Assembly: GCF_036669915.1 (NCBI RefSeq)
Contig: NC_089319.1
Location: forward strand, 18,783,885-18,847,884
DNA: 64,000 nt
Direction: 5' to 3'
Source of the DNA: Pocillopora verrucosa
Taxonomy: Eukaryota > Cnidaria > Anthozoa > Scleractinia > Pocilloporidae
The notes beneath the pieces are model-generated. The model had not been told where the DNA came from, did not search any database, and saw nothing but the letters and a program-made list of their open reading frames with translations. This document shows, piece after piece, positions 32,509 to 44,704 of this stretch; the first letter of the stretch is position 1, and every line of letters begins with the position of its first letter. The position numbers were made by a program, and so were the translations under genes.

Positions 32509-35484
32509 TTACTCTGTGAGGAAACGACACACCATAGGTTCACTAGCTCCTGAAACAGAAGAACAGGGCCTGATTTCCTAAAAGTGTTGTTAAAACTTTT
32601 GTAAAGTAAAGTTTGCTTTTCTGTGATCACTTTGCCCTCATCTAAGCCCCAGGGGTAAGGAGAAGTCCTAAAAGTCAAGCAAACACTTGACTGGGTCTTG
32701 GGTTTGCCTGCCTGCGTTAAATTCTCCCCACCACCCCTCTGCTTTAACAAGACTAAGTAAACAGCAAATATAGAGAAAACGATAATCACAATAAATGGAA
32801 TAATGATGGTAGCGATACCACTGATAGTGATGATGATGATTGTATGGACAAGTTTAAAACAAATAAGACATCCTCTAAAACACTGTTGTTACTGACCAGG
32901 GTAAACTTCACCAGTAAATGTGTTCACTATCCATTCACAGGCAGTCCTGCTCTCCATTCTAAAGCAAAACAGCAGAAAAACCAGAAATCACAAAAGAACT
33001 TCTCTTAGGGACTCACAAAGCTTCCCTTGGGATCTATGACTAGGTAGAAATAACCTTGAGAGATAACTTTATGCCACACCTGCCCTGGTAATTGACCCTA
33101 CCGCCTGCATGCAAATGTGATTCCTGTATGCAACTTGTGACCTGTGGAAGGAGAATGGGGGGTGGAGGGGGTTCTAATGTGTATGTAATCCTCCCTCTGA
33201 GATGGAAAAGTAACAATTTTGGATTATCAAATATCTGTCATAGTCTGATGTAGGGACCAGTCTATTCAAACTTTATGTCGCGCCCTTGTACTACAAGTAA
33301 ATGCTACAGGCAAGCAATAAATGAGCTATTGAAATATGAATCAAAGTAAAAAGTAGAGCAGGTAGCTAAATTGAATAGATAGATGTGCCTCCCTGTAAAA
33401 ACATCTTCATGTTTCAGATGTAGCAAACCTGATAAGTGATGTTCCTAAGTTTATTCCATTACCATCTCTTTCAATCACACATGATAGAACATCACCATAT
33501 GGATTAAGTAGATCAATTAAATCCTGAAAAAATATACACATTAAATTCATTATAAATCCTTTTCATTTTACACATCATTAAAAAGATCAAATAAAAAATT
33601 CCTTTAATGATCAATAGAAGTAACAGAGCATTGATAATAATTACCTGTTCTGTAATGTTTGGAGGAAAATTTTCAATAATGATCACATCACTGCCATCCA
33701 ATGACTGTAATAAATCTTTCTGCAAAAATAGGCAATATTTTAGAGGATTTTTCTGCAAAAATCTGTATGACACTGCATGATCACTCAGAAAGTGAGATCA
33801 TACATGTAGCTTATGAAAATATCCATGGGTCTTAATTGTAAAAGCAAAGCTTTTGGAGAGAAAGTGAAGGAAAGAAGATAATTATTTTAGAATTTATAAC
33901 ATTGAAGATGCATATGCTTTTAAAAAACAAAGAAGTTTCTATAAAAATCGAAAGAAAAGGTGTGCTGACCTTCTGGAAAAAAAAGATGATAATTAAGATC
34001 TAATTCAACTTTGAAAAGTTCACACTTTCAAAGAACATAATCCCTTCTACCACTCTCAACCAGATTCCCATAGCTGATTTTTCAAATGACATTGGATATC
34101 CCTCTCCATGACTTTGCAAAAGGAGATGGTTTATTTGGACTTTAAAAAATGGATCAAACTCCTAAGTGTAACGAAAAACACTGAAAAGTCTTGAAATGAC
34201 ATATCTCAGGGCAGATAACAGAAAAATTGATTCTATTACTTTAGGAAGTGCAGGTGAAGTGTAATTTGGAACTGGATTGTCAACTATTGTTGTGGAGGTT
34301 GGCTGTTCTGTATTTTGTTTACTTGATCTTGATTTGGTTGGATAAGCTGCTGATAAGGGAGGGAAGGATTCTAGTTGCTGAAAAAGAAATAAATAGAGAA
34401 AAATATTACTTTACATTAAGCAAAGCACTGTCACCATAGATTTCAGTCAATCTTGAATGTTGTAGTGCCTACCGCTTTTGAGGTAGTTCCAACCATGAAG
34501 ATTAGATCAAATTGTTATAGTTTTAATATTAAAATGATACCAAGTTAAGAATGTTAATTAACCCTTTAACTCCTAAGATGTGACTGTTCATTCTCCCCTC
34601 TACCTGCAACACATTTTGTTGTAAACTAATTACAAGAATTTGGCGTTAAATCAAGATAACAACTTCAACCTGAAAAGTTAAAGTATTCTCATTACCTGTT
34701 TGGTGGATAATGTGTTGATATTTTGGGAAGGAGCTACATGTTTATCACTTCTGGGAGCTTGAGGGTTAGCGAGCAAGTTTATAATTAAAGATAAAATTAC
34801 CTTCAATAACTATTAAAGTGAAATTCAGATTACATTTTTAACCCTTTACAACCTAACATCAGTATTCATATTCTCCATACTGTTCTCTGTATATTTACTG
34901 AGGTGCTGATAAGAGAATTTGTCTAACAGTCAAGAGTTTCCTTAGTTGGTGATCGTTCCCTTTAATCTCATGACATTAATGTGTGATTCAGTGGTGACAA
35001 TGTAAGGAGAAATTAGATGCTAGTCACTCTTAGGGGTTAAAGGGTTAATTATTTTTTTTCCTACCTCCTCTTCCTCCAGACCGTTTAATTATCAAGTTTT
35101 AACCATTTCAATGCGCCACGTGCATATTAGTAGCTTTAACTTTTACAAGTTCATACCACATCAAAAGAGACAATACTTCACCTTAATAACACTGGTATCA
35201 GCTGTTGCTTTCTTTTCCCCTGGTTTCCTTATAGGGGGTGAATCAGTTAGTGCACGTGCTTTCATCACATTAGCTCTTCCGCGGCCTATTGCAGGCGCTT
35301 GAGCCGTGTTTTTGTCCTTTGTTATTTCCAAAGCGGCCTTGGGAAGACTGAGAGAGGCGACATCTTTTGCAGGTTTTCCTCTTCCATGCCCAACCGCTGG
35401 TATTGGTTCTGTTTCCTCAGGCATTTTAGAGGTATGTGCATCGATGTAATATTCTGCGTCCCAAGTCCTCCATCGGGACGCCAT
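32509..35484 (-). CDS. Single-RRM RNA-binding protein, RBMS-like RRM
   Basis: Six exons: 35484-35182, 34377-34240, 33719-33645, 33523-33429, 32958-32897, 32549-32509. All introns are GT-AG, phases agree, total 238 codons, 237 aa. The RRM spans about residues 155-237 across exons 3-6: VIIIENFPPNITE (first strand), LLNPYGDVLSCVIERD, TSLIRMES (RNP1 position), then EPMVCRFLTE and stop. The spacing and the RMES and EP-x-CxF blocks resemble the second RRM of RBMS/alan-shepard proteins. Aromatic RNP1 residues are replaced (TSLIRM), so RNA binding may be weak. The N-terminal 150 residues are basic, low in order and hold two Gly-Arg motifs (GHGRGK, GRGRA) that could be methylated and read by Tudor domains; this is inference. 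The start ATG sits in CAAGATGGCGTC, a short-leader initiation element. I do not recognise an orthologue. Confidence 0.75.
34557..34769. mobile_element. MITE, family A, in intron 1 of the RRM gene
   Basis: TTAACCCTTTAACTCCTAAG at left, GGGAGCTTGAGGGTTA at right; about 213 bp. Confidence 0.75.
34838..35047. mobile_element. MITE, family B, in intron 1 of the RRM gene
   Basis: TTAACCCTTTACAACCTAAC at left, CTTAGGGGTTAAAGGGTTAA at right; 70 bases from the family A element. Confidence 0.75.
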
Positions 35485-35488
35485 CTTG
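35477..35488 (-). promoter_or_regulatory. TISU/YY1-type element at the RRM gene start
   Basis: CAAGATGGCGTC surrounds the ATG, one mismatch from SAASATGGCGGC. In animals this marks genes with very short 5' leaders and binds YY1 in the promoter. Confidence 0.5.
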
Positions 35489-35833
35489 AATGTTTACAAC
35501 AAATTCATTTAAGTCCAGTCTCCCTCTGCTTTCTCTGCTCAGCAGGTGTTGCCTATTGCGTTACGTGTCACGTAACAACTGAACCGCAATAACACCCGAG
35601 TTTTTTTTTTTTTTGCTTATTTTTTAATTTTTTTTTCGCTTACTTATTTTTCTGAATTCAAACGATCTAAAATTAGCCTGTTGTGCCTATAAGTTTCAAT
35701 TTTTGTGAGCAATTCGGCATAATCTACCCGAAACACGTAGAGTTTGAGTTTGAAACGTCTCTCCTGTTTCGATGGCTTTGTGGGTTTTAAGTTAGTGCGT
35801 GACACAGAATGTGTATGTCTGAGTATCATTCGT

Positions 35834-36173
35834 CATTTAACTCCCAGAAGTGATTCCCATGTAATTTCTTCCTATACTATCCATACATTACACAGCAAAC
35901 CGGTAGTGAGAATACTCAAACTCATCATAAACAATTTTTTTCAGGTCCTATTTTCAACTACTAGTTCAGTAGTGTTCTTAGAAGCGAGGATCTCTTAAAT
36001 TCGTTTCTTCACCGCAGTGCAAATATATGAATTTCATATGTCTAAAATCATCATCCATCAGATACAATTTATTACCTTGATTGAACACCTAATTCTCGTA
36101 ATCAATTTACAAGGAATTGTGCAATGGCTAAAGGGGAGAATTGACAATCAGATCTTGGGAGTTGAAGGGTTAA
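35834..36173. mobile_element. MITE, family A, interrupted by extra sequence
   Basis: Ends match the family (TTTAACTCCCAGAAGTGATT and GATCTTGGGAGTTGAAGGGT). The middle carries about 130 foreign bases near 35935-36070, giving 340 bp instead of about 205. Confidence 0.6.
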
Positions 36174-37324
36174 GAAACACGCATGCTCTTGTTGGTCAAT
36201 GTTATAACGAAGGGGATAACCGTCTGAAGAAACTGTGGTGTGTTAGAAGTAAAAATTACTCTAACACTCGTTGTCTTGTTGTCTCTTTCTTTATTCTCTC
36301 TTACTACTCAAGTTATTACAACGGGGACTGGCTCTGATCTCTCGAGGAAAGTGTGGGTCACCGCTTATAAAGGTGACACTTACTGAGCTGTCAATCTCTA
36401 ACCTTCGTCATGTTTTTACATCTGAATAGCGAATCACGTTGGGCTACGCAGAACGGAGTTTGCATACTAAGTAGATACCTTCGCGATATATACGCTTTAC
36501 AAAATGTATTTCTAACTTAAATTTCTTGGTCTTACGGTCAAGTTTGGGCAAAACAAAAATAAGATTGACAATATAAAAATTATAATAAACTTAGTAACAG
36601 AATTAAAATCATACTTGAAAAGGTATCCTAAAAGAAAATAGTCCTTGAAGGCTGTTGCATAACAGCAGAATAAACATAAAATTCGGAGAAGAAAGGGCGT
36701 ACCCGAGGTACCGCCCCTAAAAGAGCTACGTACTCGTCGTATGAGTTATCTAATTACAAATTCAGTGCGGAAGATGAAAAGTACTTTAAGTCACCTTTAA
36801 GAAAAAGAGGTGTCGAACGTGCTAAATTAAAAACTGAAAACTATTTTCTTGATCGGGAATGCGACATGGATTTAGTCTGAAAACGAGTATTTAATGGATA
36901 AAAGTATAAAGGAGGGTTATCTCCAAGAAATTCCTATACGGGATCAATTTTTATAGGGTAGAGTCATTTTCTTAGTAATTAGTTATTTTTTTAGCATCAT
37001 AATGAAAATATACCGATATTTAGCCGCAAACGCCGTTCACACAAAAACATCTGTCTCCATGTCAATTTCACGATCACGATAAGGAAAAGGTGACCAAACT
37101 CTACCTGTAAGGTGAGACCGCCAAAAGGAATAAGAAATGAGCAACGGCTTATTACAATGTTTACTGAATGGCTTATGCAAATATGTTATTTCCATTCATT
37201 TTCCAGCACCAATAGAGGAAACTCTTACAATGTTTTTAGATTAGATATATTTCTATTTTTATCGTTTAACAGGTGCTACGTCAGTGGTAAACATCACGCG
37301 ATCGTTTGGTAAGAGATTCTCTAG

Positions 37325-37354
37325 CTGACGTTTCGAGCGTTACCCCTTCGTCAG
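37325..37354 (-). ncRNA. Hammerhead-ribozyme-like core in a retroelement tail
   Basis: Minus strand: CTGACGA, GGGG-TAAC-GCTC, GAAA, C-GTC, with GCT upstream and AGC downstream able to pair. Stem II has one mismatch compared with 12203-12232. The flanking ACCCACAATTCC is shared with that copy, so both come from one family. Confidence 0.38.
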
Positions 37355-37720
37355 AGCAAATAAAGGAATTGTGGGTTCTGCAGTTTTTCAACAGAAGAAG
37401 GACACATGAAAAATACAAGAATAAACTAGTTGAATGGAAAGTGTTTGTTGATACCGCGGGGATCAAGAGTGCCAATTTAAAGATAAACTTTCGTTCTTGA
37501 GTGATAAAGCTTAAATATCTTGGACAACTGTTCAACCGTTTTTAAATTAATTGTTTAGAAATGACTACCGAAATAAAAGGCTGTCTTTCCCTTTTTCGTC
37601 CCCTTATTAAGGTCAACGCGAAATTGTGTTAACAATAAAGTGTAGGTGGTGTGATATTTTATGCCAAAACTATGGCCTGCAATTTACAGTTCAAAAAGCT
37701 TTTAGCCACTGTAATAATCT

Positions 37721-37874
37721 GGCCCCGGTTGTTCGAAGGTTGGATAATGCTATCCACTTCATAAAACTCTATCCGGTGGACAACGCTAAACGTTTTGCTA
37801 TTAGTTATACGTCGGATAGTGATTTATCCGTTGGATAGCATCATCCCGGCGCCCTTTATACAACTGGGCCCTGT
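37721..37874. mobile_element. Inverted-repeat element (GGATAACGCT family)
   Basis: GGCCCCGGTTGTTCGAAGGT at left; GGATAGCATCATCCCGG and CAACTGGGCCC at right. Confidence 0.55.
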
Positions 37875-38412
37875 AATTTAGCTAAGTGCAGGTGATTTCA
37901 TTAAGCCGTTAGTTACTGGCCTTAGATGTCACTGCATGTGTAAGAAAAAAAAAGTCCTCTGCAAGCCGCTGGTAGTTTTTTTCACCTAAAAAGTCACAGT
38001 ACATCTAGAAAGAAGCTCAAATATTGTCACTGTTCACCATTTTGATTCCTTGAGTTACATACTCGAGTTTAATTCAGACTCAATACACCACTCCATCGAA
38101 TATTTAAAACCTTCAATTTTAATCAAGTTGCGCAAATGTTTATGCAGTGCACATTACCCAAGCGAAAAGCAATTCTTTCTCTCTCGTTTGAAAGAGTCCG
38201 AGTATAATTATTTCCGCCTGCAACGCTGCAACGAGTACTGTGGCATACTTCACCGTATTCAATTAGTGTTCAACCTGTTCTCCAGATATGAAGACTCACT
38301 GCACCCTTTGAAATAATTCACTTGAATATTGGTCGCTACTGAGAGTAAAAGAAGAAGCGAGACAAGCTGAGGGAAAAAAAAAATCAAATTTTACGACGAG
38401 GATATCGCAGTA

Positions 38413-41400
38413 TCACATCCGAGACTGTTTCCTATTTTCTACCACCAGGTCATAAAAAGCCAACGCTTGTAGCAGACAGTCGCTCAAATCGTCCTTCTTG
38501 TCACACGATTTGAAATAGTTCACAAATTGTGGCGATACCTGTAGCAGAGGTTTGTTACTATTTCCAGGAAATCCACTCATCTGATCATCGATGAACGATT
38601 CGACAAAATCCTCACTGCCCTCCATCCCTTGTTGTTCTTTAAGAAACTGTTCACATTGAGACTCGAACGGTTCTTCATTTTTTCTGTCCTGAAACAAGCT
38701 CTCCACCAAATTCACAGCAGCTCTCTTCTTGGTTCTACCCACAGGAAGACAAAAATGTTTCGAGGTGTACAACGGGTCAAAGGGTATTACTAATCCAGGT
38801 AACAAACAGGTCAACATGGCTTCAAACACGCGAAGGTGCACCGCAAAAGGGAGAAGGGCGGCGGTTTGTTTCCCGATCCGATGGCTTTGCATCTCCACCA
38901 CATAGATGTCTGTTTTGGGTACTCTGTTAACAAACTGTTGAACCTGTTATTCAATAAAAAAAAAATAGTAAAAAAGGTTTTCAACTTCCATATATTTTAC
39001 TGGAGTCTCTCTTTCAAAGGCCCTTTAGGCGGAGCCAACTATCCCCACCCAATTTTAAGAGAGGGGGGGGGGGTGGTGGCAGAGAAGAGAGGCTTAAGAA
39101 AAACTGATGTGGGCTTACTTAAAACGGCTCTGATGTCGACAACCTCTTGAGCTGGTCAACTAGATCAAATTACTTTCTAACCATTATTGTGCTCAGAGTG
39201 AAAGACGAAAAAAAGCAAGAAAACCAAGTTTTGTATTTGTGTTTGGGAACTGAGGAACTTAAATCTAAAAGCTTACCAAGAATGCAGAAGTGGGAAAAGG
39301 TGAAATACCAATTGATCACTTAACCTTTAAAACACTCTGTTCTTCTGCACACCCAGAGACAAAGGAAACAATAGAAAAAGTACCTAAGCCATATAAAAGT
39401 AATTCCCACCCTTGCCAATATTTATTATTTTGCAATAATGGACACTTGATCTGGTAACAAGGTAACATTTTAGAATCATGCATGGCAGAATGGCAACTTT
39501 GGACATTTTTTAACTCTTCACAAACTAAAGATGTTTTCTCTATAATAAGATCTTGTCTTAAAAAATGAGAAACCATTTGATTTGGCTCAAAAGAAATACA
39601 ATAAGGGGTCATGCAATTAAATATCAGATCATTTTTTTATAATCTTACACTGATAAACTCAACTTAAAGATAGTTTGAAAGACACATTATGAGCAGCCTA
39701 AATTACTCATAATTTGAAATCAAGACAGTCACTGTTAAACTCAGAAAACCTCGAAAACTTTGATGTGATTCCAGCAAGCCAAGTATGTATTTAACAATCT
39801 AAATAAAGTTCTGCTCACATGGGTAAACCTGAAAATAAAGAACTGATAGCCATTACTGTCTATGACTACAACTGATTGTCTAGTTCCCTGAAACCTGAAT
39901 CATCCCATAAATATATTTGGTACTCACAGTTTTCTGAGTTTGAGTGACCAAGACAGAATTTCTCCTTACAATACAAAATAAACCAGATAAGTGATGAGAA
40001 TAAAGAAAAACATAAATTTGGGAATAATTAGTTGATCCAATACTAAATTTGCTGAACTAACATTATAAGAATTGTGTGGTTCGCAATAAGGAGAATTACA
40101 AATTTGATCTGGGAGTTAAAGGGTTGACAATAAACAATGCAGGAACATCAATGCTTACCAAAGGTCGGAAGACAGCCGGGTTATAAGGTTTTGGTTTTAT
40201 TATTTCAGCTCGAGACCAACCCAATACCTTCTTATCTTTGTCCATTCGGACCCAAGCAGCATTCTGGAATCCAATATCTATCGACACAATTTCAGATATC
40301 ACCTGAAAACATACCAGACCACAAAGTCATAAGCCTGGCTTGTTCAGAAAATGTGTAATTTCAACAACCTAATCCAAAGCAAAGTACACAAGGTAAAAAA
40401 AATTGAATTAAATGCCCAGTTGGCCCACCCAGCCACAGCTTATCCCTGTTTCCTAATAGCATGAAGTGACAAGGAGTATCACTACTCCCCCCCACTGGAC
40501 CCCCACTGGATGAAATGTCAGTCCATCACAAGGTTACCCCTTATCATTTTGTTTCATCAGGCTTCCTTGACAATTCACCAGTACTCATTTACTCTCCTGG
40601 GTGGAAAGAGGCATTTTGAGAGTAAAGAATTTTACCCAAGAACACAACACATAAACCTGACAGGTCTTTCACCTGGACCACTTGACAGAGAATCCAGGGC
40701 ATTAAACATAAGACAAAAGTATCTCCCACTATCAGTTGTACAAAGAATGTTAATTTAAGTCAAAGCTTTGTCTAAAAAATTGAGCCATTCTTTACAATAA
40801 GAACTCAGATAGAGCCACACAAAGGCCATATCACAGGACTGTCCATAACATTCAATAAACATAATTCAAATCACTTACATCTTTTTTATTCTGTGCTAAC
40901 TGCTCCCAGATGGTCTCCAGTCCTTTAGAAGTCTTTCTCTTAACAGCTGCTAATCCACCAGCCTCTTGAAGATTTTTAAAGAATGCAGAACCAAAACCTT
41001 TTATTTGAAAAAGATCCTCTACACTTTGAAATGGTCCAAAGTTGTCACGGTAGTCTAAAATGGAAACTGCTTTAACTTTTCCTATGCCTTTGGTGTTTGA
41101 GAGCTCTTCTAAACTTCTACTATTTAACTCCTTCAAAATTACCTGTAAAGAAAACACAAGTTAAAACACAAAGATTTACTGTGAGAGTATATCAGTCATG
41201 CCTCCCGTTTGCATGTGATGCATAGTTACAGTCATTTACAAGTACAACACTAAGGTAGTGCTAGGGGTGCTTCTGATCCCTCCGGTGTAAGTAAAGGTGA
41301 TAACCTATGACAAAAAAAAAATTGCATGCCCCTTAAAGCCACTAAGCAAAGGACCATTCACTAGGAAATCTTGTTAATATCCCTGCTCTGTTGATCAAAT

Positions 41401-42511
41401 GCATTTCCATAATCTTATCTCTTCTTGCTAATATCATCCAGGCTCCAAGTTCAAGCCTTTTTAAATTGCCCATTGATGACTTAAAATCATTTGAGTGAAA
41501 TAAAGAAAAGGAGGAGAAAATTTTTTGTGGAATATTGCATAAAATTTTGATGCAAATTCCCATCTAGTTCATATTTTTACCATAAGCAATAACTAATCTT
41601 AAGGTTGAATCTTGGTAAACTAAAGGATCACAGCATGGAGCTTTTGTCTTTGAAATACCGTTTTAACAACTACTACCCCCTGTCAGAACAGGTAAAATTT
41701 CCACACAGCCCCATCCTACATTATGCATTCAGTTCTTGGGTAGAGAAAAAAATGACAAAAACAATACATTGCCATAGGGAAAACAGATTTGTTTTATAAT
41801 AGTATGGACTGTGCAGAAATTTTACCGTCAGTTGTTAATTTCCCATAACAACGAAAATTAGTCATAGAATGAGGGACTGGGGTGGGAGAATTGACTCCCC
41901 TAAGGATTTTAACTTTGAAATCTAAAGGAGGACCGATAAATTGAAAAGTCCTCTATGTTGTAAAGGTAACTGATGCTGCTCAATCAACACCCATGAGCCT
42001 AAACGCTATATGGAACGAAAACCTGAACATAGTGTCTATCTACCTCACACAACTAGTGGTAAGATTCTACAGTTTTTTACAGAGATATAAAGGCTCTTAC
42101 GGCTTTGATCCCTGCCGGTCAAATCTAGGATCCGAGAATTCTAATGGAAAGGGCATGGGAGCAGAGGGGTGTGTACATGAATACAGAAGTGACACGACCC
42201 TCTCTAAGTGTATGCAAAGCACTAAGGCTCCAAGAATTTTTGTGACTGACCTGCTTTCTGGCGTCGGGTAGATCCACCTCTACAGTGCCTACCGTTTTAT
42301 TTTTGAGAATAGACTGCGGATCATTCTTTTCCTTCTTTTCTGCTGCATTTGTAACAGAAGTCGTAGAGGCACTGCTTCGGAACGATATTGAGAACGCACG
42401 CGAGATGGGACATCTAACTTTACACCGGCGACAAACAGCGGAATAAGTAACCAAGCAGGAGGCTAATCGATTCATATTCACAAAATTCTCTACTGATCGA
42501 AGAAGATTCAT
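38413..42511 (-). CDS. TEFM: Mitochondrial transcription elongation factor TEFM
   Basis: Four exons: 42511-42251, 41142-40879, 40302-40159, 38943-38413. Introns are GT-AG, all in phase 0, total 400 codons, 399 aa (human 360). TEFM binds mitochondrial RNA polymerase and prevents early termination. Residues 1 to about 50 are Arg/Ser-rich without acidic residues after the start, as expected for a mitochondrial presequence (CKVRCPISRAFSISFRSS). Residues about 88-150 hold tandem helix-hairpin-helix motifs (NTKGIGKVKAVSILDYRD, QIKGFGSAFFKNLQ). Residues about 176-390 form the RNase H/resolvase-like fold (VSIDIGFQNAAWVRMD, then IYVVEMQSHRIG, then DDLSDCLLQALAFYD). A second Met at residue 13 could also start it. 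Upstream, a nine-codon reading frame beginning ATGGCGGAC lies at 42577-42551. Family MITEs occupy introns and the 5' flank. Confidence 0.88.
39936..40127. mobile_element. MITE, family C, in TEFM intron 3
   Basis: GAGTGACCAAGACAGAATTT at left; ATCTGGGAGTTAAAGGGTTG at right; about 190 bp. Confidence 0.7.
41691..41825. mobile_element. MITE with GGTAAAATTTC-type inverted ends, in TEFM intron 1
   Basis: 135 bp; GGTAAAATTTCCACACAGCC faces GGACTGTGCAGAAATTTTAC. Same family as 13636-13772. Confidence 0.75.
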
Positions 42512-44704
42512 TCCCAGACATTAAGAGGCATCACTGTCAACGATCATGCCTCACTTTACCACGAGTTCGTCCGCCATGTTTGGCTTGGTTGCTAATGTAA
42601 TGTCGCCCCAGACCTCTCTCGTAGTGAAAAATGGTACATTGGGCTGGACGATTGGGGATGTTATGGCACCAACTCTAACCCTTTAACACCTTAGAGTGAC
42701 TAGCATCTAATTTCTCCTCACAATATCCCCCCTGAATCACACATTAAGGTCACAAGAATAAAGGCAATGATCACCAAATGATGAAGCTCTAAATGGTAAA
42801 AAACATTTTCCTTTTTAGCACCCTAAAAAATGTATAGGGAACAGTATGAGAGATATGTATACTGATGTTAGGGTGTAAAGGGCTAATACGAATAAAGAAA
42901 ATGATAAAGCAACTTATCATGTTAAACTTTACCACAGCAGTTATTCTCATCGGTTTATGCAGGTTTTGCCCTACTGCAAATTCGCCTCCGCAAAGACAAC
43001 TTCGCCCCGTTAAATTTAAGAACTTTGCCGCTAACCCTTTCTCGTATTTTCAACTTTCTTTACGCCGACTCTTTGCCCTAGGGATTTTCGATCAAGATAA
43101 AAAATTCTCGCTGTAACTCACTTGCTTTGTTTTAAGTTGCCTTTGTAATACTTATCTTCGTCTTTTTTTCTTGTTTTCTTTTTTTTCTTATCCCGGATCT
43201 GAGCAGAAAATGTTCCTCGCTTGTTGCCTGCTAGTTTGGTACCGACACCAACAGCAAGCATTGGCTTCAGGCTCATTGTAATATAAAGAAATATCAGCAA
43301 AATAAATTTTTAAAAAAACCTATTTTTAATACAAAAATTTTCTTACTTTCAAAATTAAAAAAAATATGCTATCATTATTATTCTTATGACACAAGAAAGT
43401 GTTTTATCTATAAATTTCGAAAAAAAAAATGATATAAATTTAGTCCGGACAAACCTTATGATTTGTCTCAGTTGATTTCACTAAGTGAACTATATATAAG
43501 GATGCACCACTAATTATTCATCGTATGTACGTAATACAATTTCCAAACATTTTTCCGTATTATCTAAACCCTGTACATCTAAACTTCCTGATAGAAACGT
43601 CTAATTGCTTTATACTACTTTTCGCCTACAGCTTTAAATTCAATTGTTATGAAATCCTTGAGGAAGGAAAAATTACGAGAATGGACCTCCCTGTCCATAT
43701 TCCATGACTGCTGTTCCTGCGAACGCCGTTGCTGGGATTTCCGACGTACTGAATAATTTTGACTAGTTCCCTGTCTTTCTATCTCTAAATATCAAAAACG
43801 GAAAACTGGAAACGAATCGGCAAAATTGCCTTCAACTTTAAGAAAACTGCAGTTTGATAACTAAGAATAACCTCATACTGATAAAAATTAAGTAAGAAGA
43901 TAAAAAAGATGGCTAAAGATACTGATGATTAAAAGGTATTTCACACGTGCACCTTCTACAAAATGCTAAGGGAATATCAACCCTAAAAACTTTCGTTTTA
44001 CACTTCGCGAGCAGAAGAATTGATAACGTTATTTTTCTTGAAGCTAAAGAAAAATGAAGTCAACTTCTCTTCTGATCACAAAGTAATCTGAATCCAAGTT
44101 ACAATATCTTGATGTTGCGACGGCGCGATTCCAGCAAAATTCTCTTTGGACTGACGACAGCTCAAGCTGTACCGTTTTCCACGCGAGGGTCAAAATGACC
44201 TGAGCACTTCTTAATGTCGTATTTTCAACCCAAAATTAAGACTTAAAATTAAGTAACCTCAGTTAGTGCAATGAGATAGTGTTATCGTCGTTGTTTCTGA
44301 AAAAAATATCGTAGTGACAACTTTTTACTTCTCACGGAAACGATAAACCTCGACAAAATGCATCAACTTTGTTTTCACAACTTTGCTTTCGTATCAAGTG
44401 AATAAATAAATAAAAGCGCGCGTTGTCAGGAAGGGTGTAGGAAGGGTGCAGGGCGTGGCATGCCTTTTTGGTCAAGTACACTGCTGCGGGTAACTCGAAA
44501 ACCTCAACTATTTCCCAGAGCGCCCACTACTCTGTAAAGATATCTCCTGATAAATTCTCTTCAAACCGTAATAAAATATTTGTCTTTCGTATGGTACTAA
44601 ATTGAAATAAAATAATAGAATAATAAAGCAATCAAAATTTTCTAAAATGTAAGAATTTTAAAATTTTTGTTATCAATATCTATCTCTTTTCATTTAAGAA
44701 TCGT
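42512..44704. other. Spacer between TEFM start and ABCA3 end
   Basis: Holds the presumed TEFM promoter (42512-42670), a family B MITE (42676-42887) and about 1.8 kb of AT-rich DNA in which I see no gene. Confidence 0.5.
42676..42887. mobile_element. MITE, family B
   Basis: TAACCCTTTAACACCTTAGA at left, GTTAGGGTGTAAAGGGCTAA at right; reverse orientation to 12794-13016. Confidence 0.75.

Larger units (their letters stand above)
35485..38412. other. Gene-free stretch upstream of the RRM gene and downstream of TEFM
   Basis: No coding exon recognised. Holds an interrupted family A MITE (35834-36173), a retroelement tail with hammerhead-like core (37325-37354, minus) and an inverted-repeat element (37721-37874). 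Confidence 0.5.

Noticed and set aside
43118-43300. Lys-rich minus-strand frame upstream of TEFM
   Set aside because: Composition comes from T-rich low-complexity DNA; no conserved motif.
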